This document shows, piece by piece, positions 17,963 through 26,794 of a DNA stretch of 44,546 bases (the stretch's first letter is position 1; every line of letters starts with the position of its first letter). The notes beneath the pieces are model-generated. The model was given only the letters and a program-made list of their open reading frames with translations, searched no databases and was not told where the DNA came from. A program made the position numbers and the translations under genes. Origin of the DNA: an uncultured Sphingomonadaceae bacterium (lineage in GTDB: Bacteria > Pseudomonadota > Alphaproteobacteria > Sphingomonadales > Sphingomonadaceae); the NCBI GenBank assembly GCA_937873035.1, contig CALMVA010000087.1, positions 1 through 44,546 of the forward strand, given 5' to 3'.

Positions 17963-19414
17963 AGCGCGCGTGGTAAGGTAGGCGCGCAGGGGCTCGGCAG
18001 CTTTGGGAGCGGTAAGACCGATCTTGGTGCGGCGCATCAGGATGTCTTCCGGTGTGCGCGCCCACTCATGCTGGCATAGCCAGTCCACTTCCACCTGTGT
18101 GAGGCCGCCGCCAAAATCCTGCCCCAGATCGGCTTCGCAGCGGACGTCGGCAAGCATCTCGCGCAACAGGCTCCCATAAGCGCGCGCCATACGTTCCGCG
18201 CGCTCCGGTCCCAAAAAGGGCCAGCGGGCGCACACTTCAGCCAGCCAATCCTCATAGCTGCCCGGCAAATCACCGCCGGGGAACTTCGCTGCCAGCGTTA
18301 CAGGTGCAACCGCCCAGTCCATCACACTTGCGAGCCGGTGCACGGCCTCTTGCGCAAGATAGCGTGCTGTAGTTATTTTTCCTCCAAAAACAGAAAGTAA
18401 GGGAGGTTTTCTTTCATCCAATTCTAAAACATAATCCCGTGTCACAGCCTTCGCCTCGGCTTCGCCATCATCATAAAGCGGGCGGACGCCGGAATAAGTG
18501 GAGACAATATCGGCGGGAGCGGTTTGGCGCGTGAAATAGCGGTTTACTGCTGTGCAGAGATAGTCAATTTCGGTGGGCGTGATTTTGGCATCTTCAGGCG
18601 CGTCCACGGACTCGTCGGTTGTGCCGACAAGCGTCAGGCCGTGCTGATAGGCAATCGCAAAGACAATGCGCCCATCGGGCTGTTGCAGCATATAGGCGTG
18701 ATCGCCCTCGAAAAGCCTCGGCACGATGATGTGGCTGCCCTTGACGAGCCGCACTGATGAGCGGCTTTCCACGCCCGTCTGGCGGAGCATTTGTGCGACC
18801 CACGGCCCGGCAGCGTTGACGAGCGCGCGCGCTTCTGCCGTTGTGCCATCGGCCAGTGTGAGCATCCAGTGATCGCCGGTGCGCTGTGCCCTTTCCACGC
18901 GGCTGTGCGGGCGGATGTCAGCGCCATGCCGGGCGGCATCGAGCCCATTCAGCACAACGAGGCGTGCGTCATCCACCCAGCAGTCGGAATAGACAAAGCC
19001 CTTGCCCGGCTCTTTCAAGGGCGCGCGGTAGAGCGTGTCGGAGGGCTTGAGGCTGCGCGAGCGGGGCAGGCTGATCCGTCCGCCAATGGTATCGTAAAGC
19101 CACAGGCCCAGACGCACCATCCACCACGGGCGGACGGCATTGCGATGCGGCAGCACGAAATGAAGCGGGTGGATGAGGTGCGGCGCCTGCGCCAGAAGAC
19201 GTTCACGCTCCATCAGCGCCTCGCGCACCAGCTTGAATTCATAATATTCCAGATAGCGCAGGCCGCCGTGGATGAGCTTGGTGGAGGCAGACGAGGTATG
19301 GCTGGCGAGATCGTCTTTTTCGAACAGCACGACGCTCAGGCCGTTAAGGGCCGCATCGCGCGCGATGGCGCAGCCATTGATGCCGCCCCCGATGATCGCA
19401 AGGTCATAGATCAC
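17960..19414 (-). CDS. glpD: Aerobic glycerol-3-phosphate dehydrogenase
   Basis: GlpD oxidises sn-glycerol-3-phosphate to dihydroxyacetone phosphate at the inner membrane and passes electrons to quinone. The 484-residue product has the FAD-binding N terminus (LAIIGGGINGCAIARDAALNG, the first loop, then LFEKDDLASHTSSASTKLIHGGLRYLE), typical of GlpD, the GTTDESV segment, and the C-terminal DAO_C domain. The start is GTG 19414 with a weak GGGGG upstream. No glpK or glpF lies beside it; the two lipid hydrolases at 14.6-16.4 kb could supply glycerol, but that link is speculative. Confidence 0.93.
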   Translation of the reverse strand: MIYDLAIIGGGINGCAIARDAALNGLSVVLFEKDDLASHTSSASTKLIHGGLRYLEYYEFKLVREALMERERLLAQAPHLIHPLHFVLPHRNAVRPWWMVRLGLWLYDTIGGRISLPRSRSLKPSDTLYRAPLKEPGKGFVYSDCWVDDARLVVLNGLDAARHGADIRPHSRVERAQRTGDHWMLTLADGTTAEARALVNAAGPWVAQMLRQTGVESRSSVRLVKGSHIIVPRLFEGDHAYMLQQPDGRIVFAIAYQHGLTLVGTTDESVDAPEDAKITPTEIDYLCTAVNRYFTRQTAPADIVSTYSGVRPLYDDGEAEAKAVTRDYVLELDERKPPLLSVFGGKITTARYLAQEAVHRLASVMDWAVAPVTLAAKFPGGDLPGSYEDWLAEVCARWPFLGPERAERMARAYGSLLREMLADVRCEADLGQDFGGGLTQVEVDWLCQHEWARTPEDILMRRTKIGLTAPKAAEPLRAYLTTRA

Positions 19415-19503
19415 CCCCGCGTTGTGGCAATGTAACGGAAGAATGGCAATCTCGCGCAGCTGGGCGGGGACTGCATCGAGTCGCTTGTGCTGCTCTGAGA
19501 GAA

Positions 19504-19520
19504 TGTTATATGTTATAACA
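19504..19520. promoter_or_regulatory. 17-bp palindrome in the glpD / aldehyde dehydrogenase divergent region
   Basis: TGTTATA and TATAACA pair perfectly around TGT. The site ends 16 bp before the aldehyde dehydrogenase ATG and lies about 90 bp from the glpD start. Its AT-rich inverted symmetry in a GC-rich genome suggests a MarR- or GntR-type operator over the transcription start of the dehydrogenase gene; it could also serve as a -10 region. Confidence 0.45.
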
Positions 19521-19536
19521 GATAGGGAGATGTGCC

Positions 19537-20934
19537 ATGAAATTTGATCGTATCAACCCGATTACCGGCGCTATTGCATCGAGTGCGACTGCGATGAAGG
19601 CGGGGGACATTGCCCCCATCGCCGCCCGCGCGGCCGCCGCCTTTCCGGCCTGGGCCGCGATGGGGCCAAATGCGCGTCGTGCCGTTCTCATGAAGGCCGC
19701 GACTGCTCTGGAATCAAAGGCGGACGCCTTTGTCGAAGCGATGATGGCTGAAATTGGGGCCACCAAGGGCTGGGCGCTGTTCAACCTTGGCCTTGCTGCA
19801 TCAATGGTGCGCGAAGCCGCCGCACTGACGACGCAAATTTCGGGCGAAGTCATCCCCTCTGACAAGCCGGGCTGCCTCTCGATGGCGTTGAAGGAGCCGG
19901 TGGGCGTCATACTTGGCATTGCGCCGTGGAATGCGCCGATCATCCTTGGCGTGCGTGCGATCGCGGTGCCGCTGGCCTGTGGCAATGCGGTGATCCTCAA
20001 GGCCTCGGAAACCTGCCCGCGCACGCATGAAATCATCATTGAAGCCTTTGCCGAAGCGGGCTTCCCCGAAGGTGTCGTCAACGTCGTGACGAACGCGCCT
20101 GCCGATGCCGGCGAAGTGGTGGGCGCGCTCATCGATGCGCCCGAAGTGAAGCGCATCAACTTCACCGGATCGACCGGCGTCGGCAAGATCATCGCCAAGC
20201 GTGCGGCGGAGCACCTGAAGCCCTGCCTGCTTGAGCTGGGCGGCAAGGCGCCGCTGATTGTGCTGGAAGACGCCGATCTGGACGAAGCGGTGAAGGCCGC
20301 CGCCTTTGGCGCGTTCATGAACCAGGGCCAGATTTGTATGTCGACCGAGCGGCTCATTGTCGTGGACGCCGTGGCCGATGCCTTTGCCGAGAAGTTCGCC
20401 GCCAAGGCGGCCTCGATGGCGGCAGGCGATCCGCGCGAGGGCAATACGCCGCTGGGCGCTGTTGTCGACCAGAAGACGGTGACGCACGTCAATGCCCTCA
20501 TCGACGATGCCGTCGCCAAGGGCGCAACGATCCGCGCAGGCGGCAAGGGCGAGAGCGTCGTCATGGCGGCAACTGTTGTCGACAATGTCACCGACGCGAT
20601 GAACATCTACCGCGACGAGAGCTTTGGCCCCGTCGTGGCGATGATCCGCGCCAAGGATGAAGCAGACGCGATCCGCATCGCCAATGACAGCGCCTATGGC
20701 CTGTCTGCCGCTGTCTTCACCAAAGACACGGCACGCGGGCTTGGCGTGGCGCGCCAGATCCATTCGGGCATCTGCCATGTGAATGGCCCGACCGTGCATG
20801 ACGAAGCGCAGATGCCCTTTGGCGGTGTTGGCGCGTCGGGCTATGGCCGCTTTGGCGGCAGGCAGGGCATCGACAGCTTCACCGAAACGCGCTGGATCAC
20901 CATCGAGACGCAACCGGGCCACTTCCCGATCTGA
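19537..20934 (+). CDS. NAD(P)-dependent aldehyde dehydrogenase, aromatic-aldehyde type
   Basis: The 465-residue enzyme oxidises an aldehyde to the acid. Seen: IAPWNAPIILGVRAIAVPLACGN (substrate and cofactor region), nucleotide contact FTGSTGVG (209-216), general base Glu233 in ELGGKAP, and catalytic Cys267 in NQGQICMST. The substrate-channel motif NAPI plus the relatively short length place it near salicylaldehyde and vanillin dehydrogenases, but the exact substrate is open. It faces glpD across a 122-bp divergent region holding a palindromic site, and converges on folD with only a six-base gap. Confidence 0.85.
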   Translation: MKFDRINPITGAIASSATAMKAGDIAPIAARAAAAFPAWAAMGPNARRAVLMKAATALESKADAFVEAMMAEIGATKGWALFNLGLAASMVREAAALTTQISGEVIPSDKPGCLSMALKEPVGVILGIAPWNAPIILGVRAIAVPLACGNAVILKASETCPRTHEIIIEAFAEAGFPEGVVNVVTNAPADAGEVVGALIDAPEVKRINFTGSTGVGKIIAKRAAEHLKPCLLELGGKAPLIVLEDADLDEAVKAAAFGAFMNQGQICMSTERLIVVDAVADAFAEKFAAKAASMAAGDPREGNTPLGAVVDQKTVTHVNALIDDAVAKGATIRAGGKGESVVMAATVVDNVTDAMNIYRDESFGPVVAMIRAKDEADAIRIANDSAYGLSAAVFTKDTARGLGVARQIHSGICHVNGPTVHDEAQMPFGGVGASGYGRFGGRQGIDSFTETRWITIETQPGHFPI

Positions 20935-20940
20935 TTAGGC

Positions 20941-21831
20941 TCAGGCTGCCGATGACAGGATGTTGCGCGCGCCGGGATCAATTCCTGCCGCGCGCTCTGC
21001 GGATTTGATGGTGTTTTCGAGCAGCATCGTCACGGTCATCGGCCCGACGCCGCCCGGAACAGGGGTGATGGCAGAAGCGCGCCAGCGGACGCCCTCGAAA
21101 TCGACATCGCCCGTGATGCGCCCATCGGGGAGGCGGTTGATGCCGACGTCGATGACAACGGCACCCGTTTTCACCATCTGCGGCAGAATGAGGTTGGGAA
21201 CCCCGGCTGCCACCACCAGAATGTCTGCAAGGATCGTATATTGCGCAAGATCGCGCGTCTTGGCGTGGCAGATCGAAACGGTGGCATCGCGTGCCATCAG
21301 CATCAGCGCCATCGGCTTGCCGACGATGTTGCTCGCGCCCACCACGACGACATTCTGCCCTTCAATGGGGATATGCTCGCTTTCGAGCAGCTTGACGACG
21401 CCATAGGGTGTGCAGGGCGAAAAGACGGTGCTGCCGGTGACGAGGCCGCCGACATTGTAGAGGTGGAAGCCATCGACATCCTTGTCGATCGCAATCGTTT
21501 CCAGAACACGGTCCATGTCGATATGCGCCGGCAGCGGTAATTGGACGAGGATGCCATGCACGCTTTCGTCGCCATTCAGTTCTTCGATGCGGGCGAGCAA
21601 TTCTTCATTGGTGATGCTGGCGGGCAGGCGATCGGTGAAGGAGCGGATGCCCACAGCTTCGCACGCGCGGATCTTGTTGCCGACATAGACCGCCGAGGCC
21701 GCATCATCACCCACAAGGATAACCGCAAGACCGGGCACGACGCCCGTCTGCGCCAGAGCACGGACGCGGCCCGCACATTCCTGCCGGATATGCGCCGCAA
21801 GCTTTTTGCCATCGATGAGTTTTGCTGTCAT
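20941..21831 (-). CDS. folD: Methylenetetrahydrofolate dehydrogenase / cyclohydrolase FolD
   Basis: FolD converts 5,10-methylene-THF to methenyl- and then formyl-THF with NADP+. The 296-residue length fits. Seen: the YVGNKIRACEAVGI helix with the catalytic tyrosine and lysine, VHGILVQLPLPAHID, DVDGFHLYNVG, and the cofactor loop VVVGASNIVGKPM. ATG 21831 is chosen because GGAGGA lies about nine bases upstream; a TTG at 21837 is also possible. A 17-bp-arm palindrome lies directly upstream, suggesting gene-specific control. It is the second C1 function in the window, but it is not adjacent to the formate operon. Confidence 0.93.
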   Translation of the reverse strand: MTAKLIDGKKLAAHIRQECAGRVRALAQTGVVPGLAVILVGDDAASAVYVGNKIRACEAVGIRSFTDRLPASITNEELLARIEELNGDESVHGILVQLPLPAHIDMDRVLETIAIDKDVDGFHLYNVGGLVTGSTVFSPCTPYGVVKLLESEHIPIEGQNVVVVGASNIVGKPMALMLMARDATVSICHAKTRDLAQYTILADILVVAAGVPNLILPQMVKTGAVVIDVGINRLPDGRITGDVDFEGVRWRASAITPVPGGVGPMTVTMLLENTIKSAERAAGIDPGARNILSSAA

Positions 21832-21848
21832 GCCCAATGCTCCTCCAA

Positions 21849-21887
21849 CGATTCATATTTGTATGTATTGCATACAAATATGAATCG
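21849..21887. promoter_or_regulatory. Perfect 17-bp inverted repeat upstream of folD
   Basis: CGATTCATATTTGTATG (21849-21865) pairs perfectly with 21871-21887 around TATTG. It lies 18 bp before the folD ATG and 12 bp after the emrB stop. The inner GTATG/CATAC core resembles a GntR-type operator. In RNA it would form a very stable hairpin close to the folD ribosome site. No U-run follows, so a simple terminator for emrB is less likely. Confidence 0.6.
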
Positions 21888-21898
21888 CAAGCTTCGGC

Positions 21899-23431
21899 TT
21901 AATGGCCGCCGCCTGCACCAGACATGAAGTTGCCGGTTGGCCGTGGTGCCAGCCAGGTGAGCCACGCCGCAACGAACAAAATACCCGCAGCGATCATGAA
22001 GACATGGTTTGCGCCAACAGTGGCGGCCTGCGCATCCACAAGCCGCTCCACAGCCGCGCGGGCTTGAGGTTCGGTCATGCCGGAGGCTTGCATCTTTGCC
22101 ATGACATCCCTGCCGCCGTTGAGCGTGCCGACCATCTCTGCCCGCGCGATGCGCGTGGAGTCATCCCACCATGCGGTTGCCAGCGCAGTGCCAATAGCGC
22201 CGCTTACTGTGCGCATGAAGCTCAGCAGTCCTGCGGCAGAGGCCGTTTCCTGAGCGGGCACGGAAGACATTGCAAAGGACATGAGGCCAATGAAGAAGAA
22301 CGGCATCCCGAAGCCCTGCAGAAGCTGGGGCAGGGCGAGTGCCCAGAAATCCGCATCGGTTGTCCAGCTTGTCCGCATCAGCGACACCACAACCAGCCAG
22401 AGCATACCGAGGGTGATGCACAAGCGGATGTCGAAACGCTCCATCAGCTTGCCCGCAATCGGTGCCATGAACACGGCAAAAATGCCGACCAGTGCCATGG
22501 CATGGCCGGATTCACTCGCGGTATAGCCCATCACCGATTGCAGCCAGAGCGGCACGAGCACGATCATTGAGAACATACCGCCAAAGCCCATCGCAATGCC
22601 GATGGTGCCGACCCAGAGTGAGCGGTGCCGCAGCACGCGCAGATCGACCACGGGGTGCGTGTCGGTAAGTTCCCAGATGACGAACGCGCAAAAACCCAGC
22701 ACTGCCGTGATCGCGAGTATCACGATGCCGGTTGAGGCAAACCAATCATGCTCGCGGCCAAGATCGAGCATCAGCTGGAACGAGCCGACCCACAGCACCA
22801 GCAGGCCAAGACCAACAGCGTCAATCCGTTCCTTGCGCGTATCGGTTTCGTAACGCGCGATGAGTTGGGTCACCAGAAACAGGCAGATCAGGACGACGGG
22901 CAGGTTGATGAAGAAAATCCACGGCCATGACCAATTGTCGCTGATATAGCCGCCGATAATGGGGCCGAAGATGGGCGCGGAAATGGTGGTGACGCCCCAC
23001 AGGGCCATGGCCCCGGTCATTTTTTCAGGCGGGTAGATGCGCATCAGCAGTGTCTGCGTCAGCGGCATCAGTGGGCCGCCGGAAAGCCCTTGCAGCACGC
23101 GCAGCGCAACCAGCAATTCAATCGTTCGCGCCATCCCGCACAGCACCGAAAACAGCGCAAAGCCAGACAACGAGAAAAGGAGTGTGCGATACGTGCCAAA
23201 GCGCGTCGCCAGCCAGCCGGTCAGCGGCACGGTAATCGCCTCGGCAACGGCATAGGAGGTGATCGTCCATGTGCCTTGCGATGGAGAAATCGCAAGGCCG
23301 CCCGCGATGTGCGGCACGGAGACATTGGTGATCGTCGTGTCGAGAATGACAATGAAGTTGGCGAGCGCCAGCCCAATGGCCGCCAAGGTAAGCCGAAATC
23401 CCGTGAGCGGCTCGATCTTGCTTTCAGCCAT
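21899..23431 (-). CDS. Drug efflux MFS transporter, DHA2/EmrB family
   Basis: This inner-membrane proton-driven pump of 510 residues and about 14 membrane helices extrudes hydrophobic compounds. Seen: the first-helix motif FIVILDTTITNVSVPHI, the RxxQG segment RVLQGLSGGPLMPLTQ, and the motif C region ISAPIFGPIIGGYI characteristic of exporters. It works with a periplasmic adaptor and an outer-membrane channel, both encoded directly upstream; its start overlaps the adaptor stop by one base. Regulation by the divergent TetR gene at 26091 is likely. Drug or bile-salt-like substrates are typical of the family. Confidence 0.92.
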   Translation of the reverse strand: MAESKIEPLTGFRLTLAAIGLALANFIVILDTTITNVSVPHIAGGLAISPSQGTWTITSYAVAEAITVPLTGWLATRFGTYRTLLFSLSGFALFSVLCGMARTIELLVALRVLQGLSGGPLMPLTQTLLMRIYPPEKMTGAMALWGVTTISAPIFGPIIGGYISDNWSWPWIFFINLPVVLICLFLVTQLIARYETDTRKERIDAVGLGLLVLWVGSFQLMLDLGREHDWFASTGIVILAITAVLGFCAFVIWELTDTHPVVDLRVLRHRSLWVGTIGIAMGFGGMFSMIVLVPLWLQSVMGYTASESGHAMALVGIFAVFMAPIAGKLMERFDIRLCITLGMLWLVVVSLMRTSWTTDADFWALALPQLLQGFGMPFFFIGLMSFAMSSVPAQETASAAGLLSFMRTVSGAIGTALATAWWDDSTRIARAEMVGTLNGGRDVMAKMQASGMTEPQARAAVERLVDAQAATVGANHVFMIAAGILFVAAWLTWLAPRPTGNFMSGAGGGH

Positions 23432-24570
23432 CAGTCACGCGTGTCGATAATGGCGTCCATCGTCAGCCCGACGCGCAAAGGATGTGCCTTCACATCGGCA
23501 GGATCAAGCCGGACGCGCACCGGCAGGCGCTGGACAACCTTGACCCAATTGCCGGTCGCGTTTTGTGCAGGGATAAGGGCAAAAGCCGCGCCCGTGCCCC
23601 CCGCAAGACCCTTCACGGTGCCGTGGAATACCACGCCGCTGCCATAAAAATCGGAAGTCAGCTCCACCGGCTGGCCGGGCTTTACATTCTTGAGCTGGCT
23701 TTCCTTGAAATTGGCGTCAACGAATACGGCATCGAGCGGCACCAGCGTCATGATTGGCGTTCCCGCCTGCACGCGCTGGCCCACTTGCACCTGACGGTTG
23801 GTGACGACGCCTGCAATCGGTGCGCGAATGACGGTGCGCTCAAGGTTAAGCTGTGCCTGTGCAAGTCGGGCCTGCGCCGCTGCGACATCGGGCGCGGTGC
23901 TTTCCGTGACGCCCGCCGTTAAAGCTTCGTTCGACGCAAGGTCGCCCACCGCTGAGGCGCGCGTCGCTTCTGCGCCCGAAAGTCCGGCCTGTGCCTGTTC
24001 CAGCGCCGCACGGGCTTGCTGAAAGGCTACGCGCGCTGTCGTCAATTCTTCCGCGGAAACCGCGCCGGAAGGCGCCAGTGCCTCACGCCGGGCGAAGGCC
24101 GCACGGGCCTTTTCAAAGTCGGCCTGTGCCACCGAAAGCCGCGCACGGGCCTGTGTCGTGTCAGAGCCGCGGGCCGAAAGGCGGGCGGATAGCGAATTGT
24201 TATTGGCCTTGGTCTGGCGAAAACGTTGCTGGGCCTGACGGAGCAGGGCCTCTGCATTGGCCAGATCAACGCGGGCGTCGGCATCATCGAGGACGACCAG
24301 AATGTCGCCCTTTTTCACCTGCTGCGTGCCGCCGACATGAACTTCCTTCACCGGCCCGGAAATGAGCGGCGTCACCACGGCTATGTCTGCGCCAACATAA
24401 GCATTGTCGGTGTGCACCCGGCCCGCCTGTGTCAGAAAATACCAGATACCCCACATGGCGGCGACCACGATGACTGTTATGGCGAAAATTCGCAGCAACT
24501 TGCGGCGCCTATCCATCGCTGCGCCATTCGTTTCCGAAGTGGCGGCAGAAGCGATTGCGGAGTCAGTCAT
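23431..24570 (-). CDS. HlyD/EmrA-type membrane fusion protein
   Basis: The adaptor links the EmrB-like pump to the outer-membrane channel. The 379-residue protein has a short cytoplasmic start, one membrane helix (ILRIFAITVIVVAAMWGIWYFLT), a lipoyl half-motif (VHTDNAYVGADIAVVTPLISG), a long alanine/glutamine-rich coiled-coil hairpin (about residues 100-220), and the second lipoyl half (VIRAPIAGVVTNRQVQVGQRVQAG). This is the normal EmrA plan. The start overlaps the stop of the upstream channel gene by four bases. Confidence 0.92.
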   Translation of the reverse strand: MTDSAIASAATSETNGAAMDRRRKLLRIFAITVIVVAAMWGIWYFLTQAGRVHTDNAYVGADIAVVTPLISGPVKEVHVGGTQQVKKGDILVVLDDADARVDLANAEALLRQAQQRFRQTKANNNSLSARLSARGSDTTQARARLSVAQADFEKARAAFARREALAPSGAVSAEELTTARVAFQQARAALEQAQAGLSGAEATRASAVGDLASNEALTAGVTESTAPDVAAAQARLAQAQLNLERTVIRAPIAGVVTNRQVQVGQRVQAGTPIMTLVPLDAVFVDANFKESQLKNVKPGQPVELTSDFYGSGVVFHGTVKGLAGGTGAAFALIPAQNATGNWVKVVQRLPVRVRLDPADVKAHPLRVGLTMDAIIDTRD

Positions 24571-26021
24571 CGGTCGGAATTTTCCTTGGAGAGTGTCTGG
24601 GGGCTGAACCCGCCGCCAAGTGCGCGGATCAGCGAAATATCAAGAAGGAAGGCGCGGGCTTCAAGGTCGGTGACGGCACGGTGCGTGGAAAGGGCCGTGT
24701 CTTCAGCGGCAAGCAGTTGCAACAAATTGCCCACGCCCTGACGGTAGCGAAGCGCCGCCAGACGCGCAGCTTCACGGGCAGCGCGATCCGCCCCATGTGC
24801 CGCAGACAGCCTGTCTTGAAGCGCGCGTTTCGATTGCAACGCATCGGCAACTTCGCGCAAGGAGGCGATCAGCGTCTGATCGTAGCGCGCAACCGCCTCT
24901 TCATAGGCTGCGCTCGCTCCACGATAATTCCCGGCCAGCCGCCCGCCATCAAAGATCGGCAGGCTGATTGCCGGCCCGAAATTCGCAGTCGACGAGCCGG
25001 AGTTGAACAGGTTGGACAGGCCAAGCGATTGCAGGCCAGCCACTGCGCTCAGGTTGATATTGGGATAAAAATCACGCTTGGCGGCCTTTACGCGGCTGGC
25101 AGCCGCCTCTGCGCGCAACCGCGCCGAGACAATGTCAGGCCGCCGCCCGACAAGATTTGCCGACAGATTTGCGGGAACGAGCGTCTCTGATGTCAGTGAC
25201 AATGTCGGGCGGGGCAGGCTTTCCCCGCGGTCAGGCCCTGCACCCAGCAATGCCGCAATCCGGTTGCGACTGAGCGCCAGAGCCTCTTCGCTTGCCGCGA
25301 GTTCTCCTCGCGCTGCTGCATGACGCGATCGCGCCAATTCAAGATCGGCGGCATTGTCGATCCCTTCGCGCATCCGGGCTTCCGTCAGCCGTTCGGTTTC
25401 ACCACGAATATGGGCCGCTTCGGCTGCCACATCGCGGGCTGCCCAGATCTGGCTGAAATCCGCCCAAGCGGAAGCGATGCTGGTCGTCAGCAACAGGCGC
25501 GCTTGTGCTGCATCGACACGCGCCGCCTGGGCGTCTCCTCGTGCGGCGGCAAGGGCGGCACGGTTGCGCCCCCACAAGTCCAGATTGAAGCCGAGATTGG
25601 CGGAAAGCTTGCCCGTGCTGACAATGCCCTTGGGCACGAACTGGGCCGGGATGCCCATATTATAGCTTTGCTTATTGCCGCCTGCCGCCCCTTCCACCGT
25701 AAGTGATGGCGTAAGGACCGCGCCCGCCTGTTCGGCGATTGCGTCGGAAGAGCGGATGCGCGCGGCGGCCAGCGCCATATCGGGTGATCCGGCAAGGGCT
25801 TCGCTTATGAGCGCATCGAGTGTGGGATCCGCATAGCCCGTCCACCAGCGATCTTCTGGAAAGTCGGCGGTGCCGCCGCCCAGCGCGTTCTGGCTGGCGA
25901 GTGTTTTCGCTTCACGCGGCGGCGCGGGCGTCCTGACCGAAGGGATGGTGGCGCACGCCACAAGCGACGCGCAGGCGGAAGCGAGCAGCAAGCCGCGTAA
26001 GGGGAGAGTTGTGTACTGCAT
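24567..26021 (-). CDS. Outer-membrane efflux lipoprotein, NodT/OprM family
   Basis: The 484-residue TolC-like channel starts with a lipoprotein signal ending in LVAC, so Cys23 should be lipid-modified after cleavage. Two duplicated outer-membrane efflux domains follow, recognisable by DLWGRNRAALAAARGDAQAARVD in the first half and LPIFDGGRLAGNYRGASAAYEEAVARY in the second. It is the first gene of the three-gene efflux operon and faces the TetR gene across 69 bp. Confidence 0.92.
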   Translation of the reverse strand: MQYTTLPLRGLLLASACASLVACATIPSVRTPAPPREAKTLASQNALGGGTADFPEDRWWTGYADPTLDALISEALAGSPDMALAAARIRSSDAIAEQAGAVLTPSLTVEGAAGGNKQSYNMGIPAQFVPKGIVSTGKLSANLGFNLDLWGRNRAALAAARGDAQAARVDAAQARLLLTTSIASAWADFSQIWAARDVAAEAAHIRGETERLTEARMREGIDNAADLELARSRHAAARGELAASEEALALSRNRIAALLGAGPDRGESLPRPTLSLTSETLVPANLSANLVGRRPDIVSARLRAEAAASRVKAAKRDFYPNINLSAVAGLQSLGLSNLFNSGSSTANFGPAISLPIFDGGRLAGNYRGASAAYEEAVARYDQTLIASLREVADALQSKRALQDRLSAAHGADRAAREAARLAALRYRQGVGNLLQLLAAEDTALSTHRAVTDLEARAFLLDISLIRALGGGFSPQTLSKENSDR

Positions 26022-26090
26022 GGTACTGGCCGCTCAATGCGTCGGGCTTCGTATCTTGTCAATGAAAATAATACCAGATAGTACGGTTTC

Positions 26091-26711
26091 ATGCAGGAGC
26101 AGGAACGGCACTCGGATCGAAAGGATCAACGGCGGCGGCTGATTGTGGAAACCGCCCGCGCGGCGTTTTTCCGCAATGGATATGGCGGAACCACAATGTC
26201 GTCGATCGCGGCCGATCTGGGCGGATCGAAAGCGACGCTGTGGAGCTATTTCCGCAACAAGCAAGATCTGTTCACGGCAGTTATCGACGACATGGTTGAG
26301 CGTTATGGCGAGGCTTTGCGTATGCCGCTGCCAGCGGAGGGGGACCCGGTAGAGACGCTGCGACGTTTTGCGTCGTCGCTGATGAAGACGATCATGCAGC
26401 CTGAAATCATTGCGCTGCATCGCATGGTCACGGGCGAGGCGGGGCGCTTTCCAGAACTGGGGCGGCTCCTTTACGAGCGCGGTCCAGGGCGTGGGCAGGC
26501 GCGCATGGCGGATTGGATGGCGCAATTGATGCAGCGCGGCGCATTGCGTGCGGCGGATGCGGTTACGGCGTCGCGCCATTTTGCGGGCCTGTGTCAGAGC
26601 GGTGCCTTTCAGCGACTGTTGATCGGCGCTGGTGGCAAGCCCAAATCGGCTCAGGTGAAGGAAGAAATCGACGCAGCCGTCGATGCGTTCATGCGGGCTT
26701 ACGGCACCTGA
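26091..26711 (+). CDS. TetR family repressor of the efflux operon (inferred target)
   Basis: The 206-residue protein has a TetR HTH at about 20-60 (FFRNGYGGTTMSSIAADLGGSKATLWSYFRNKQDLF) and an AefR-like C-terminal ligand domain with the block ALHRMVTGEAGRFPELGRLLYERGPG. It is divergent from the efflux operon with 69 bp between start codons, the usual layout of a local repressor. The gap contains TACCAGATAGTA, a weakly symmetric candidate operator. The inducer is unknown. Confidence 0.88.
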   Translation: MQEQERHSDRKDQRRRLIVETARAAFFRNGYGGTTMSSIAADLGGSKATLWSYFRNKQDLFTAVIDDMVERYGEALRMPLPAEGDPVETLRRFASSLMKTIMQPEIIALHRMVTGEAGRFPELGRLLYERGPGRGQARMADWMAQLMQRGALRAADAVTASRHFAGLCQSGAFQRLLIGAGGKPKSAQVKEEIDAAVDAFMRAYGT

Positions 26712-26794
26712 CGCACGCGCGACATTGCACCTTCAGCCATGGCCGGTAAGAGGCTGGTTTGGCATTTCCGGCGTGAAGGGTCTGGGCGCGGCAT

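Noticed and set aside
19801..20922. Minus-strand frame opposite the aldehyde dehydrogenase
   Set aside because: Histidine- and arginine-rich shadow without motifs; the plus strand shows all catalytic residues.
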